A stretch of 64,000 bases of DNA, taken from Anticarsia gemmatalis. Taxonomy: Eukaryota > Arthropoda > Insecta > Lepidoptera > Erebidae. The notes beneath the pieces are model-generated. The model saw only the letters and a list, made by a program, of their open reading frames with translations. It did not search any database and was not told where the DNA came from. Shown in pieces: positions 21,593-32,420 of this stretch. The DNA lies in contig NC_134776.1 in assembly GCF_050436995.1 (NCBI RefSeq), positions 19,819,001 through 19,883,000 on the forward strand, read 5' to 3'. The position numbers were made by a program, and so were the translations under genes. How positions within the stretch are numbered: position 1 is the stretch's first letter; the number at the start of each line of letters is the position of its first letter.

Positions 21593-22629
21593 AGGACTAT
21601 GGGCAAAAATGTATGGGCTCCGTCCCCACCTACCAACAAACATGGAACTGATACCAACGTGTTCATAAAGTGCCCCCTATTTAATTAAAATCCTTTGTTT
21701 TTGATAAATCAGTGGGAATATATATTTAAAAAAAAAAAACTATTTGTAATTATTATTTAACGTATATTTTTATTTTACATATTTTGTAAGTTATTTTAAC
21801 ATTATTGTTATATTACAGTACTAACTCATATGTATAATATTGTCCTCCTAGCCGATATACGGCTACGGCGGTCAGTTTCATTGAAACTGGCCATCTGTGC
21901 CGGACTTTGTTTATAGTGTCCAAGTGTGTGCACAATACACAGGTACACTCTCTATTCCATCACTCTCATAGTTTGGTGGGACGGATAACCAACACGACCA
22001 GTGAGAGGTCAGGCGCAGGACCGACGGCTTTACATGCTCTCCGAGACACGGAGGTCTTCGACCTCAACTTCCTAACTCCGGGCAATCTCTAGGAAATTCT
22101 TAACAGAAAATCTCAGAAAAGACTGTTTGGCCTGACCCAGGATTCGAACCCGAGACCTCTCGCACCGCAGTCGCATATACTACCGACCGCGCCACAAAGG
22201 CACTCATATGTATATACTTATATCATTTCCATTATATGCTTAATACATGTTATTGATTTCATATTTCAATAATTATTTTTACTCGTCAATTATAATGCTG
22301 TCTAACAGATGCGCTGGCAGATTAAAATCTGATCAGATCTAAAATCGTGGGTTGGAGAGCGGGGGGAGGGGGTTATTTTGTACCCAGCTATCTTTATGTG
22401 CATGCGGCGTCCACCGCTGTGCACTAATTAATAAATAAATGAGCATGTATTTTGGAATTAGTCGTCAATAATACGTTAACGAGATATTTGTTTAAACGTA
22501 AGATACTATGAGAACCCCATGCATTTGGGCAATGTCACCATAGTATAAAAATAACGTCTTGCCAAGATATATCAATTGAGCTACATTTCATTTTTGTTGA
22601 TGGGTGGGGACGATTCCGCCCATAGTCCT
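21593..22629 (+). mobile_element. 1.04 kb inverted-terminus element, copy X
   Basis: Starts AGGACTATGGGC and ends with the inverse GCCCATAGTCCT; the subterminal CCGTCCCCACC/GGTGGGGACG blocks are also inverted. Copy Y at 26794-27826 is nearly identical in reverse. Copy Y is flanked by TTAA on both sides; here the flanks are ATAA and TTAG. No transposase frame is present. Confidence 0.8.
21846..22205 (-). mobile_element. SINE, family C, nested in copy X
   Basis: Reverse copy with tail (TAGCCGATATACGGCTACGG at the left) and tRNA-like head at the right (inverse of GTGGCGCGGTCGGTAG; B-box inverse GGATTCGAACCCGAGACC). The same SINE sits at the same place in copy Y. Confidence 0.85.
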
Positions 22630-22717
22630 TTAGCATAGAATATCTACGGAAAAAGATAATAATAGAACTTAAAAATTTTAATCGCCTTTTCACAAAACGT
22701 ATCACTCCCTTCCTTCC

Positions 22718-22793
22718 TTTTTACTTAATAACAATAAGATACACAGTTATTTCGGAAAGCTTGTGTTTTTACGAAATACTTGCTGACATCTTT
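22718..22793 (+). repeat. Right direct repeat around the 1.04 kb element
   Basis: Partner of 21363-21440, about 85% alike by eye. The longer unit may have been duplicated before or during the insertion. Confidence 0.7.
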
Positions 22794-22889
22794 CTGCATT
22801 AGGTACCAAAATTCAAGTCTTATTAGGTTTTCCGAACACATCTCCTTCACTATGTTTCTCCGCCTTCAATAATACGAATATTTTTAAAA

Positions 22890-23180
22890 TATATGTATGT
22901 ACCTATTACCTATGCATAAACAAAGACCCAAAACTTCCAGCCCGGCAAGAACCTCTATTTCTGCAGCATTGATCCGTCGTGGACCCTTCCTTGCACACCA
23001 TCACGGTTTTACACACAGACAAACAGACACCCTTCATTTCCCTATGTATTTATTTATGTACAAGTTCTATGGGGTGCAGACCCTATAGAGGGTTGCGTAA
23101 GGGTACAGTCAGAGGGTCGAATGATGAGTCATCCATTTGCCACCCTTCACCCCGTCTAAGGCATCGTGTTTGTTTTGGTT
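22890..23180 (+). repeat. Dispersed repeat family R
   Basis: Contains GCATTGATCCGTCGTGG, CACACAGACAAACAGACACC and CCCTATAGAGGGTTGCG with GATGAGTCAT. The same markers recur at 29390-29680 and in the subrepeats of the tandem units (30150, 30655, 45455, 60030). Class unknown. Confidence 0.6.
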
Positions 23181-23258
23181 TATGTTTGTTATAGAAATAT
23201 TCTGATAGTCGCCATTGCTGGAGATGATTATCGTCATGATCAGAATTTACTTGTTATA

Positions 23259-23605
23259 CTAGCTGAGCCCGCAAACTTCTTGTTACCTAACAGCCGATTT
23301 TAATAAATAAATATATAATTCATCATTATTTTTTCCCCGTAAGAACCGTCCCCGTACTTCAAGGAATATTATAAAATATAATAGAATTAGTGAAATCGGT
23401 CCAGCCGTTCACACGTGATGGCGTGACCAAGGGAAATAGGGATACATCTTTATATACATATATAATTCTTCCGTAAGTGTGTATGTCACTGAAGTTCTCT
23501 AAAACGACTGGACCGATTTTGATGAATTTTTTTGTGTGTGTTCAAGGGGACCTGAGAATGGTTTAGATTCACAGTTTTGTCATTGTTTGAGAATGTTTTT
23601 TTAAG
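23259..23605. mobile_element. Two facing Helitron-like fragments
   Basis: 23259-23455 is a reverse copy beginning with inverse CTAGCTGAGCCCGC and including TGAAATCGGTCCAGCCGTTC. 23456-23605 is a forward module (TAATTCTTCCGTAAGTGTGT, AAACGACTGGACCGATTTTG) like the one inverted at 17470-17570. Confidence 0.55.
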
Positions 23606-23770
23606 TAATTTTTAATTTATTAGACAGGACAACGTCTGTCGGGTCCACATGTTTTATATATGTATAGATAGATTATATTTAATCGATCACCGGTCATCTT
23701 TTAAGAATTATTACATTTGAAACTTAGCCTTACTAAGCTTTTATAAAGTAAAACTGGTACAAGCATGTAC

Positions 23771-23881
23771 CTTGAATGAAAGTCAAGCCAAACACACCGA
23801 GCTGTTCACTTGGCAATGTTCCAAACCTACTCAAGGCTAAGTGAAAACTGTGCTAGCGTGATGTTCATGTGGTGACGTAAA
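23771..23881 (+). repeat. Direct repeat with conserved core, copy 2
   Basis: Partner of 20814-20924. Changes include CTA/CAA after GAAAGT and GGGCGA/GGCTAA in the middle; the second introduces a stop into the frame that is open in copy 1, which argues against a peptide. Confidence 0.7.
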
Positions 23882-24059
23882 ATCCTCTTTGACAATGTAA
23901 AGTGTAAGGTTTCAAAAGAAATTTAGTTATACTCACACTGATTAACGCACACATACGTATTTGATCGTCACACCGTATTTCCAGAATACTTTAAATATGA
24001 TATCATGTCTTGCTGGTGGCAAATATATTTTTGTTTTAAAAAATATATTAAATACAAAT

Positions 24060-24200
24060 CTTGGTGTGATGAGCACGAGCAAGAGCCTGGTTGTTAATGT
24101 ATCTAAGTATGTATTTAGAAGTATTTATCAGTTATTTGGTTGCTATATTACAAGCTCTACTTAGTTTAGACCGTGAGTTGTCCAATTTATTCTTATTTAT
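24060..24200 (+). mobile_element. SINE, family B, without head
   Basis: TGTGATGAGCACGAGCAAGA, GTTATTTGGTTGCTATATTA and GTGAGTTGTCCAATTTATT match the body and tail of 11920-12165. Confidence 0.75.
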
Positions 24201-25064
24201 TAACTACTACTTTTTTGGTAAATGCCTCCATGAAACAAGAACCGTACTCGTAAGAATTTCAAATGTTAAAATATTTTTTATTACACGAATCAAATGAGAA
24301 AATAATATAGATAAAATTCCACAAACAATATATACTGAAACAGATAAAGAGCCTTGAGATTAATAATTTTCTATGTTGAAGCTACATTTCATTGACATTG
24401 TTAATGGCGAAACACGGGTGTATTTCGTGTACTTGCCTACACTCTCGGGTATAACAGGCGTCATATTATGTATCCAAAGTCCTTTATAATTAAATTGCTT
24501 TCAAAAATCAAGAATGTGCTATCTTTTTCATATTTAATAATCAGTTATTCACAATGTGAAGTTTCAGAAACATATTATTTATTTTTGTAACTTTACATTA
24601 AACAAATACTTTAAATACTATTTTTATATGTACAAACGAAAAAAGATAATAATTATAAATAAAATTAAAATAAGGCATCATAAAATATCTCCGCATCGCC
24701 GTCCTCGGGTAACGTTACAGAAATGAAAAATTTAATATAGTTCCAAAAATTTGGTAATAGCTAAATAAAGGTTAATTTTCTTTCGGGGAGTTAACGATGT
24801 CATAAATATTTAAAATAGTTTTTCTCCACGGACAATATCTTATGCCACTCCGTATAAAATATTTTTTATACTAATTCAATAAAATAGAGTTGACCCCAAA
24901 ATTTTACAATTTGTGTCTAATTGCGTGATACTATCTAACGAAGACAAATATTTTTTTAAATTATTTATTTCGTAAAACATGTGTACAATTATTTAAAGAT
25001 ATATAAGTTTGATGTTGTTACTAAGCCGAGCTCCTATATAAATAGGGATGTAGGTACCAAATCA
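24201..25064. other. No gene; one repeat tag
   Basis: A tag at 24400-24470 (TTAATGGCGAAACACGGGTG, CTCTCGGGTATAACAGGCGT) matches parts of 3455-3520 and 13270-13295. The rest is AT-rich without features. Confidence 0.4.
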
Positions 25065-25430
25065 ATGGTTAACGAAAACCTATTTAATTAAACACAGAAG
25101 TTTTATTTCAAATGTACCTATAAATATACGCATACAAAGATTTTATCGTCTATGAGATGATCTAAAAGTGTTACAGCTCTCTTTGTTAGAGATGCCTCTA
25201 GCAGCATGGATCAATACAAGGGCGGTAGTGAACGTCACCTCATTAAACTTGGCACGCAAACTGGTCGATATATGGGCGTGTGCCGGCCACGTGGCGCGCG
25301 GCTGACAGCAGAGGCCTACATAATAATATACTGGCTGCAGTTTACAAAGTAAAAAATATATAATTTTGAGGTTTTGTTCCAGTTTCATTTGTTTTAAACA
25401 TTACACATTAGATTTTTATGAAATATTTAA
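25065..25430 (+). repeat. Inverted-repeat partner 2 with conserved core
   Basis: Reverse homologue of 15395-15770; core at 25200-25311. A Helitron-like copy begins 11 bases after its end. Confidence 0.75.
25206..25352 (+). CDS. Small conserved open frame, copy 2 (48 aa)
   Basis: ATG-initiated frame MDQYKGGSERHLIKL, then YMGVCRPRGARL and a YWLQFTK-stop end. Against copy 1 (15486-15626, minus strand) it has two extra codons and four or five substitutions, with the same start and stop. Upstream codons back to 25161 are also open. No signal peptide or known domain was seen. It could be a remnant exon of a dispersed gene or element; function unknown. Confidence 0.3.
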   Translation: MDQYKGGSERHLIKLGTQTGRYMGVCRPRGARLTAEAYIIIYWLQFTK

Positions 25431-25440
25431 TTATTTTAAA

Positions 25441-25921
25441 CTAGCTGACCCGCGCAACTTCGCTTGCGTCACATCTATACTAATATTATAAAGCTGAAGA
25501 GTTTGTTTGTTTGTTTGAACGCGCTAATCTCAGAAACTACTGGTCCGATTTGAAAAAATCTTTCAGTTTTAGATAGTCCAATTATCGAGGAAGGCAATAG
25601 GCTATATAACATCACGCTACGACCAAAAGGAGCAGAGTACCAGTAAAAAATGTTACAAAAACGGGAAAAATTTGACCCATTCTCTCTTATGTGACGCAAG
25701 CGAAGTTGCGCGGGTCAGCTAGTAAGAGATAATTTTCCCCGTTTTTGAAACATATTTTACTGCTGCTTTGCTTGTATTGGTCATAGCGTGATGTTATATA
25801 GCCTATAGCCTTCCTCAATAAATGGGCTATCTAACTCTAAAAGAATTTTTCAAATCGGGCCATTAGTTCCTGAGATTAGCGCATTCAAACAAACTCTTCA
25901 GCTTTATAATATGAGTATAGA
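25441..25921 (-). mobile_element. Helitron-like element split by another Helitron
   Basis: Outer reverse copy: 25441-25473 (inverse CTAG end and hairpin) and 25723-25921 (body to inverse TC end). The sequence GTCACA|TAAGAGA is broken exactly between A and T by the inner copy. Confidence 0.85.
25474..25722 (+). mobile_element. Inner Helitron-like element, intact ends
   Basis: TCTATACTAATATTATAAAG at the 5' end, a GCAAGCGAAGTTGC hairpin and CTAG at the 3' end, flanked by A and T from the host Helitron. No target duplication, as expected for Helitrons. Confidence 0.9.
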
Positions 25922-26016
25922 TGATTGTAGAAAAAAATCTTGAATGTAGTTTGTTAGATTTCTGTATTTGTCTCTAAAATAAAAATGGCAAGTTATTATT
26001 TAAAAAAGTGTTTGTA

Positions 26017-26786
26017 AATCTATACATATAATAAAATTATAACAACCTCATGTCTGCACATTATAGATATTAAAGAAAAACTAAAATGTGGGATCTTCAT
26101 ACAACCAATAGAAGCCAAAAATATGATTTAATTTTTTTTGTCTGTCTGTTTGTTGTTTGCTTTTCACGCAAAAGCAACTCGATGGATTTAGATGAAACTT
26201 TTTTTGTTATATAGCTATTAGTCTTCGCTAACATATAGGCTATTTTCTTTGGAAATTCGCTCTTTAGGGGGGTAGAAAGAGGAGGTAAGTTTGAATGAAA
26301 CTCCGTCAGTTTTGGAGCTAATTCGATTAAAATTAATATTTGGCTATATAGTTAGAAATTAAAAATGGAGCAATAAATATTTTTGGAAATTCTGCCTTAA
26401 CGGGAGTGAAATAGTTTCTATGAAACAACGTTGGTTTTGAAGCTAAATCTATAAAAAATAAAGTTGTTTAGCAAGCAAGTGGTCATGATCTCCTGGTAAC
26501 TGTGAAAAGGTTTTTAGAGTTTATAGAGCCGTTTTTTAGTTTTTTAGGCCGTATTCTGATCGGAAAATAGATCCACAGCTACCAGGAGATCATGACTAAT
26601 TGGTGTTGTTATTTCCATATTCTGTTCTTCTAGCATGTTCAAACACGGTCGAGCGGGATAAAAAGTATCTTATGTCCATCTCCTGGCTCTAAGCTACCTC
26701 CCTACCAATTTTCAGCCAAATCAGTTCTGCCGTTCTTGAGTTATAAGTGGTGTAACTAACACGACTTTCTTTTATATATATAGATT
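26017..26786. mobile_element. ~770-bp repeat with short inverted ends
   Basis: Begins AATCTATACATATAATAAAA and ends with the rough inverse CTTTTATATATATAGATT. The interior (TTTTCACGCAAAAGCAACTC and GATGAAACTTT) is a familiar moth dispersed repeat. A palindromic segment lies within it. Confidence 0.5.
26478..26600. repeat. Palindromic MITE-like segment
   Basis: Arms 26478-26504 and 26574-26600 share CATGATCTCCTGGTA and its inverse, about 23 of 27 bases pairing, around a 69-base loop. Confidence 0.65.
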
Positions 26787-26793
26787 TGATTAA

Positions 26794-27826
26794 AGGACTA
26801 TGGGCGGAATCGTCCCCACCCATCAACAAAAATGAAATGTAGCTCAATTGATATATCTTGGCAAGACGATATTTTTATACTATGGCGACATTGCCCAAAT
26901 GCATGGGGTTCTCATAGTATCTTACGTTTAAACAAATATCTCGTTAACGTATTATTGACGACTAATTCCAAAATACATGCTCATTTATTTATTAATTAGT
27001 GCACAGCGGCGGACGCCGCATGCACATAAAGATAGCTGGGTACAAAAAACCCCCTCCCCCCGCTCTCCAACCCACGATTTTAGATCTGATCAGATTTTAA
27101 TCTGCCAGCGCATCTGTTAGACAGCATTATAATTGACGAGTAAAAATAATTATTGAAATATTAAATCAATAACATGTATTAACCATATAATGGAAATGAT
27201 ATAAGTATATACATATGAGTGCCTCTGTGGCGCGGTCGGTAGTATATGCGACTGCGGTGCGAGAGGTCTCGGGTTCGAATCCTGGGTCGGGCCAAACAGT
27301 CTTTTCTGAGATTTTCTGTTAAGAATTTCCTAGAGATTGCCCGGAGTTAGGAAGTTGAGGTCGAAGACCTCCGTGCCTCGGAGAGCAAGTAAAGCCGTCG
27401 GTCCTGCGCCTGACCTCTCACTGGTCGTGTCGGTTATCCGTCCCACCAAACTATGAGAGTGATGGAATAGACAGTGTACCTGTGTATTGTGCACACACTT
27501 GGACACTATAAACAAAGTCCGGCACAGATGGCCAGTTTCAATGAAACTGACCGCCGTAGCCGTATATCGGCTAGGAGGACATTATTATACATATGAGTTA
27601 GTACTGTAATATAACAATAATGTTAAAATAACTTACAAATGTAAAATAAAAATATACGTTAAATAATAATTACAAATTGTTTTTTTTTTTTAAATATATA
27701 TTCCCACTGATTTATCAAAAACAAAGGATTTTAATTAAATAGGGGGCACTTTATGAACACGTTGGTATCAGTTCCATGTTTGTTGGTAGGTGGGGACGGA
27801 GCCCATACATTTTTGCCCATAGTCCT
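26794..27826 (-). mobile_element. 1.03 kb inverted-terminus element, copy Y
   Basis: Reverse partner of 21593-22629. TTAA occurs on both sides (26790-26793 and 27827-27830), as after insertion into TTAA. Piggybac-type elements do this, but the AGGACTATGGGC terminus is not a classic piggyBac end, so the class is open. Confidence 0.8.
27216..27575 (+). mobile_element. SINE, family C, nested in copy Y
   Basis: Forward copy. The tRNA-like head has GTGGCGCGGTCGGTAGTA (A-box region) and GGTCTCGGGTTCGAATCC (B-box); the tail ends TAGCCGTATATCGGCTAGG. Confidence 0.85.
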
Positions 27827-27830
27827 TTAA

Positions 27831-28421
27831 GCTTTAGATTTTTGTTGTCTTTTTTTTAAATCCTGATTTATTTTCGATAATTTTATTGTACTTGTCTATA
27901 ATATAAACTCTTAAAAATACTTTTCTTTCCGAAGCGTTGATTTGAAATAATAAATTTATTAATATTTGTAAATGAACACGAAACACGTAAAAAATATATA
28001 AACGATGAGTAGAGTAATGAAAGTGCTATAGCTTCAAAAACAAAAAAATATAATTTTTTGACGTTTTGTAACTTTAATGACGCAATTATTCCACATGTAC
28101 TTACGAATTATTTCTAACGCTTTACTTTCTTAAGCATTGATTTGAAAAAAAAATATTCTAACTTAATTTATTTATTTATTTAACTGCCTGTCTACATCGC
28201 GATTAAAGGAAATAAAATAAAAAAAAATAAGAAATGATTTCAATAAAAATTAAGCTTAAAACAAGAATCAATTAATCACGAATTTAAAACAAGATTTTCC
28301 TAACAAAAAGTATTTTAACTAAATAAAGTTATGACATAGTTTAGCAGCGAATTTTTTTATTCTTAGCTTGTATGAGTCATGGAAAAAAATTGGAATTTAT
28401 AAATTGTATGTATCTATATAT
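27831..28421. other. No feature recognised
   Basis: AT-rich with A and T runs. AAGCATTGATTTGAAA near 28132 resembles a segment near 27940 and may be an old local duplication. Confidence 0.35.
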
Positions 28422-28775
28422 ATCAGCTTAGCCTTTCTTCCAAGCTATGTTGGAGTCGGCTTCCAGTCCCACCGGATGCAGCTGGATACCAGTGTTTTAC
28501 ATGGAGCGACTGCCTAACTGACCTCCACAACCCAGTTACCTGGGATAACACGATACCCTTCGGTAAGACTGGTTGTCAGACTTTCAAGCTTCTGACTACT
28601 GTTAACAACTGTCAAAGATCTTCGAAAATGACAGCCGGGACCCACAATTTAACGTGCCTTCTGAAACACGGAGGAACTCGATATGTATAAGATGGTAACC
28701 CATCCACAAATCAACCTCGGCAAGCATGGCTTAACCTCAGAAATCGATCCGCGCGGCTGTTGTTAACTAAGCCAT
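28422..28775 (-). mobile_element. SINE, family D, long copy
   Basis: Begins TCAGCTTAGCCTTTCTTCC and ends GCGCGGCTGTTGTTAACTAA, with AGGAACTCGATATGTATAAG and CATGGCTTAACCTCAG between. This copy defines the family. Orientation is inferred from the inverse of the TTAAGCCA-type 5' end. Confidence 0.75.
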
Positions 28776-28994
28776 TGTATGTATCTGATCTACAATATTT
28801 ATTTGTAGGTTCTTTCAATAACACTTATTCAAAAGATACATAAATAAATCAATATATTTGAACAACTCATTCTCTGTCATCCTAAACTAAGCAAAACTCG
28901 TACTACCAAATACATACTTTAAGAGATAAAATTACATTCGCCACGCCTACCGTATAAAGACGGGATGGGTAAAAAAATCCCATCCTATATTAGA

Positions 28995-29248
28995 CTAGCT
29001 GACCCGCGCAACTTCGCTTGCGTCACATAAGAGAGAATGGGTCAAAATTTTCCCCGTTTTTGTTACATTTTTCACTGGTACTCTGCTCCTATTGGTAGTA
29101 GCGTAATGATATGTAGCCTATAACCTTCCTCGATAAATGGACTATCTAACACTGAAAGATTTTTTCAAATCGGATCAGTAGTTCCTGAGATTAGCGCGTT
29201 CAAACAAACAAACAAACAAACTCTTCAGCTTTATAATATTAGTATAGA
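28995..29248 (-). mobile_element. Non-autonomous Helitron-like element, full length
   Basis: Inverse CTAG and hairpin at the left, inverse TCTATACTAATATTATAAAG at the right; well preserved. Confidence 0.88.
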
Positions 29249-29389
29249 TTTAGAGAATATATTCTTCACAATGTATGCCTGGTTGTAAATAACGCATTTA
29301 TTTAAATATTAGATTTAGAGAATATATTCTTGTTCCCAATGTGTCTCTGGCTTTAAATAACGCATTTTTATTTGAATAAAGGCATACGC

Positions 29390-29680
29390 AACTGCAGCTC
29401 GAGAACACCCCAAATTCTGCAGCATCGATCTGTCGTGGACCCTTCCTTGCACACCAATACGATGCCCTAACACAAACGCACACAGACAAGCAGATACCCT
29501 TAATTTTCCTATGTATTAAATATTATTCATGTACAAATAATATGAAGTACGGACCCTATAGAGGGTTGCCATTGTTGTATTGTCAGGGGTCTTAAGGGTC
29601 CCGCGATGACTCATCGAAATACCACCCTTCACCCCGTCTAAGGCTTCATGTTTGTTATGTTTTGGTCAGGCTAGATGGTC
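29390..29680 (+). repeat. Dispersed repeat family R
   Basis: GCATCGATCTGTCGTGGACC, ACACAGACAAGCAGATACCC and CCACCCTTCACCCCGTCTAA match 22890-23180, a more distant relative of the subrepeats that begin at 29987. Confidence 0.6.
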
Positions 29681-29750
29681 TCTCTGTATTTCGACTGACA
29701 ATGTCAGTCACTACATGAAATATCTTTTTCAAGAGGCTTTATATAGTACA

Positions 29751-29986
29751 CTAGGTGACCCGCGCAATAATCATATAAGAGAGAATGGGTTGTAAGTTTC
29801 CCCGTTTTTGTAAAATTTTTACTTGTACTCTGCTCCTATCGGTCGTAGCGTGATGATATGTAGCCTATAGCCTTCCTCGATAAATGAGCTATCTAACACT
29901 GAAATATTTTTTCAAATCGGCCCGTAGTTCCTGAGATTAGCGCGTTCAAACAAACAAACTCTTCGCCTTTATAATATTAGTATAGA
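29751..29986 (-). mobile_element. Helitron-like element at the edge of the tandem duplication
   Basis: Inverse CTAGG (mutated end) to inverse TC at 29986. Its hairpin is deleted. Homology among the tandem units begins immediately after it. Confidence 0.8.
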
Positions 29987-30951
29987 TTCACACAATGTAT
30001 TCCAAAACCGGGTGAATCAAGTATTGTATTTCTTATACAAATAATGGACTCGCTTCTGAAACTTATACCCACTGTATTTACTTAGTCGACGCGTAATAAT
30101 ACGCAATATTTTAATATAAGGGACTCTACTGTGAACATAATTAACTATAAAAGGGGCTTGTAAAACGCAGCCCTTGCAAGAGCCCAGATTTAGCTGCATC
30201 GATCCGTCCTGCACACCATGGTATGTACTTACATCACACATAGACCGACACCCTTTATTTTCCTGTAGAAATATTATTCAGCTACGTGTACAAGTATGGG
30301 GTACAAAGCTCTTTATTTATATGTAAAGATTATTTATGTACAAATGCAGTATACAGAGGGTATCATGATGAGTCATACATTCACCTCACCTCTTACAACA
30401 TGTTACTTCATGTTTGTAACAATCATCGCAAGTTATATCAAAAACAGGACAATTTTCTTTCAAAATTAAGTCCCGTTAGGCAGTAGTGTACTATTCGACT
30501 AATTATACGACGCAATCACCCAGTATTTTTTATACCAGACCGTCAGGATCTTGACAAAATTGTTCCCACTATCGTTACAAAGTCGACGCGCTATAATATG
30601 CAAATTTTAACGGTACTCTACTGTGATCACATATTAGTTTTAAAAGGGGCTTGTAAATCTCAGCCCTTGCACGAGCCCAGATTTAGCTGCATCGATCCGT
30701 CCTGCACACTATAATAGAGGTATATGCATTTACACACACAACCATACGCCCTATAGAAATATTATTAAGTTATGTGTAAACGCATGGGGTACAAAGCCCC
30801 TTTATTTCTATGTGAAGATTATTTATGTACAAACGATGTACAGAGGGTTACATGATGAGTCATACACGATGCACCTCTCGCGATAAATTCATGTATGAAA
30901 CATAATTCGCAATTTATATCTAAATTTTCTTACGAAAATGAGCGTCTCAGT

Positions 30952-31130
30952 AGCGCTGTATAATCTGTACATTCGAGTATCGAGAATTTGACATTTAGAA
31001 CGTCCTGCCAAAATTTTTCGGCGCTAATCAGAAGGCTAAGGCGCTGATCAGATTTACATACAAAAATTCTCGACGACAAGCCGGTTGTCGGTAGTAGGTA
31101 GTAGTCGATAGTAGTAGAGAATCGAGCTAC
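30952..31130 (-). mobile_element. MITE, family M
   Basis: Inverse ends ATTCGAGTATCGAGAATTTG and TAGTAGAGAATCGAGCTAC with GCGCTGATCAGATTTACATA inside. It lies within subrepeat b and is shared with unit 3 (60335-60474). Confidence 0.6.
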
Positions 31131-31982
31131 TGTGGTCTAGACAAATGTGTATACGACTTTTTATCAGACCCATTGATTATACCAGACAGTCAGACGTTTT
31201 AGAAAAATGTTCCCAGAATCGATACGTAGCTGATGCGTAATAATGCGCAATTTTTCTTTAGAAAGGGCTCTTGTAGCTTATTTTAACGGAAATGTATGTA
31301 ATCGGTCATTGTATAAAATTGAAATTGTATGTACGGTGTTGTACGGTCATTGTGAATTGTATGTAATTCCTAAAATCGCTCCCATTGATTCTATTCCTGT
31401 GGAAATTTTGATCCCACCGATTCTATACAAACCTTGTCCCGACGATGTCCCCCTGACGATGTAAGCTACATTGGATGGTTTCAGAGGGTGAGACGCTCAT
31501 AGGCTACGCGTGCAACTGGGTCGGAATCGGAGCGTGCAGACCGTAAGGATTTGATGCTTCCTATTAAGTTTTTTTTTATCATAGTTTCAATATTCTTGAA
31601 AATTATATTATACTTTTTTAAGTTTCAAATAGTTACTTGACTACCCATACTATGCTTCACAGTTATCACTCAGTGCAAGTTTGTAACTTAGCTGCGTAGA
31701 ATATAAGACTGGATTTAATTTAAATATTATTTCCCATATCCTTTTACAAGGAATTAAAAAACGCATGAATGGTTGTAAATACAAGTTCAAAATAAGTATT
31801 CAGTTGCGTACAATGGACTCTTTACAAACTTGTTTTCATTGTCATTACTTAGCCGACGTGATAATATGCAATTTTTAATCCAACCTTTTGTGTATTATAT
31901 AAATGAAAAGGAACTTTCACTTTTGTTAATATCAATAGAGATTGTTGCAGAATGCAGCTTGGGCCCTCACCTCTGTAACTTA

Positions 31983-32134
31983 GGGTGCGTTTGCAATGAA
32001 ACGGAGCTCGGCAGAGCGGAGTGAAGCGGCCCTGAAATCAACCAATCACAGTGCTTGAAATATTTTCTCTCCAACAGTAGAAGCAAAACCGTAATTCACG
32101 AGCCGTTATACTCCGTTGCCATGGAAACGCACCC
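31983..32134. mobile_element. MITE with GGGTGCGTTT termini, unit 1
   Basis: GGGTGCGTTTGCAATGAAAC faces the inverse CGTTGCCATGGAAACGCACC; TA flanks each side. The same insertion is present in units 2 and 3. Confidence 0.75.
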
Positions 32135-32420
32135 TAATATTTCTGGACAGATTCCTCGTGCACCCTTCCCTGCTCACTAGTTTGATATACTTACACACAG
32201 ACGCACACATTAACGCAGTCACCCTTCATCCCTTTATATAAAATTAATCTCTGCGAGGGGAAAATATGAAAGGGAGCGTAAACCACCCTTCTCCCGTCTA
32301 GACGGATTGCGAAATATTTGTAGCTGTACGCAGTTTTCGATGCATGCTTTTAGAGTTCCGTATCCAATGAGTAAAAATGGAAACCTATTACTAAAATTTC
32401 GCTGTCCGTCGATTTGTCAT

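Larger units (their letters stand above)
29987..32420 (+). repeat. Subrepeat block a-d, unit 1
   Basis: Four diverged subrepeats begin near 30000, 30534, 31185 and 31771. Shared markers are a TACTTAGTCGACGCGTAATA-type segment, GGGACTCTACTGTG, a TAAAAGGGGCTTGTAAA-type segment, GCATCGATCCGTCCTGCACA and GTACAGAGGGTT with GATGAGTCAT. They are related to family R. No coding function is established. Confidence 0.65.

Noticed and set aside
25441..29986. Calling the CTAG-ended repeats SINEs or LINE tails
   Set aside because: The TC start, hairpin before CTAG, A/T insertion site and lack of target duplication fit Helitrons better.
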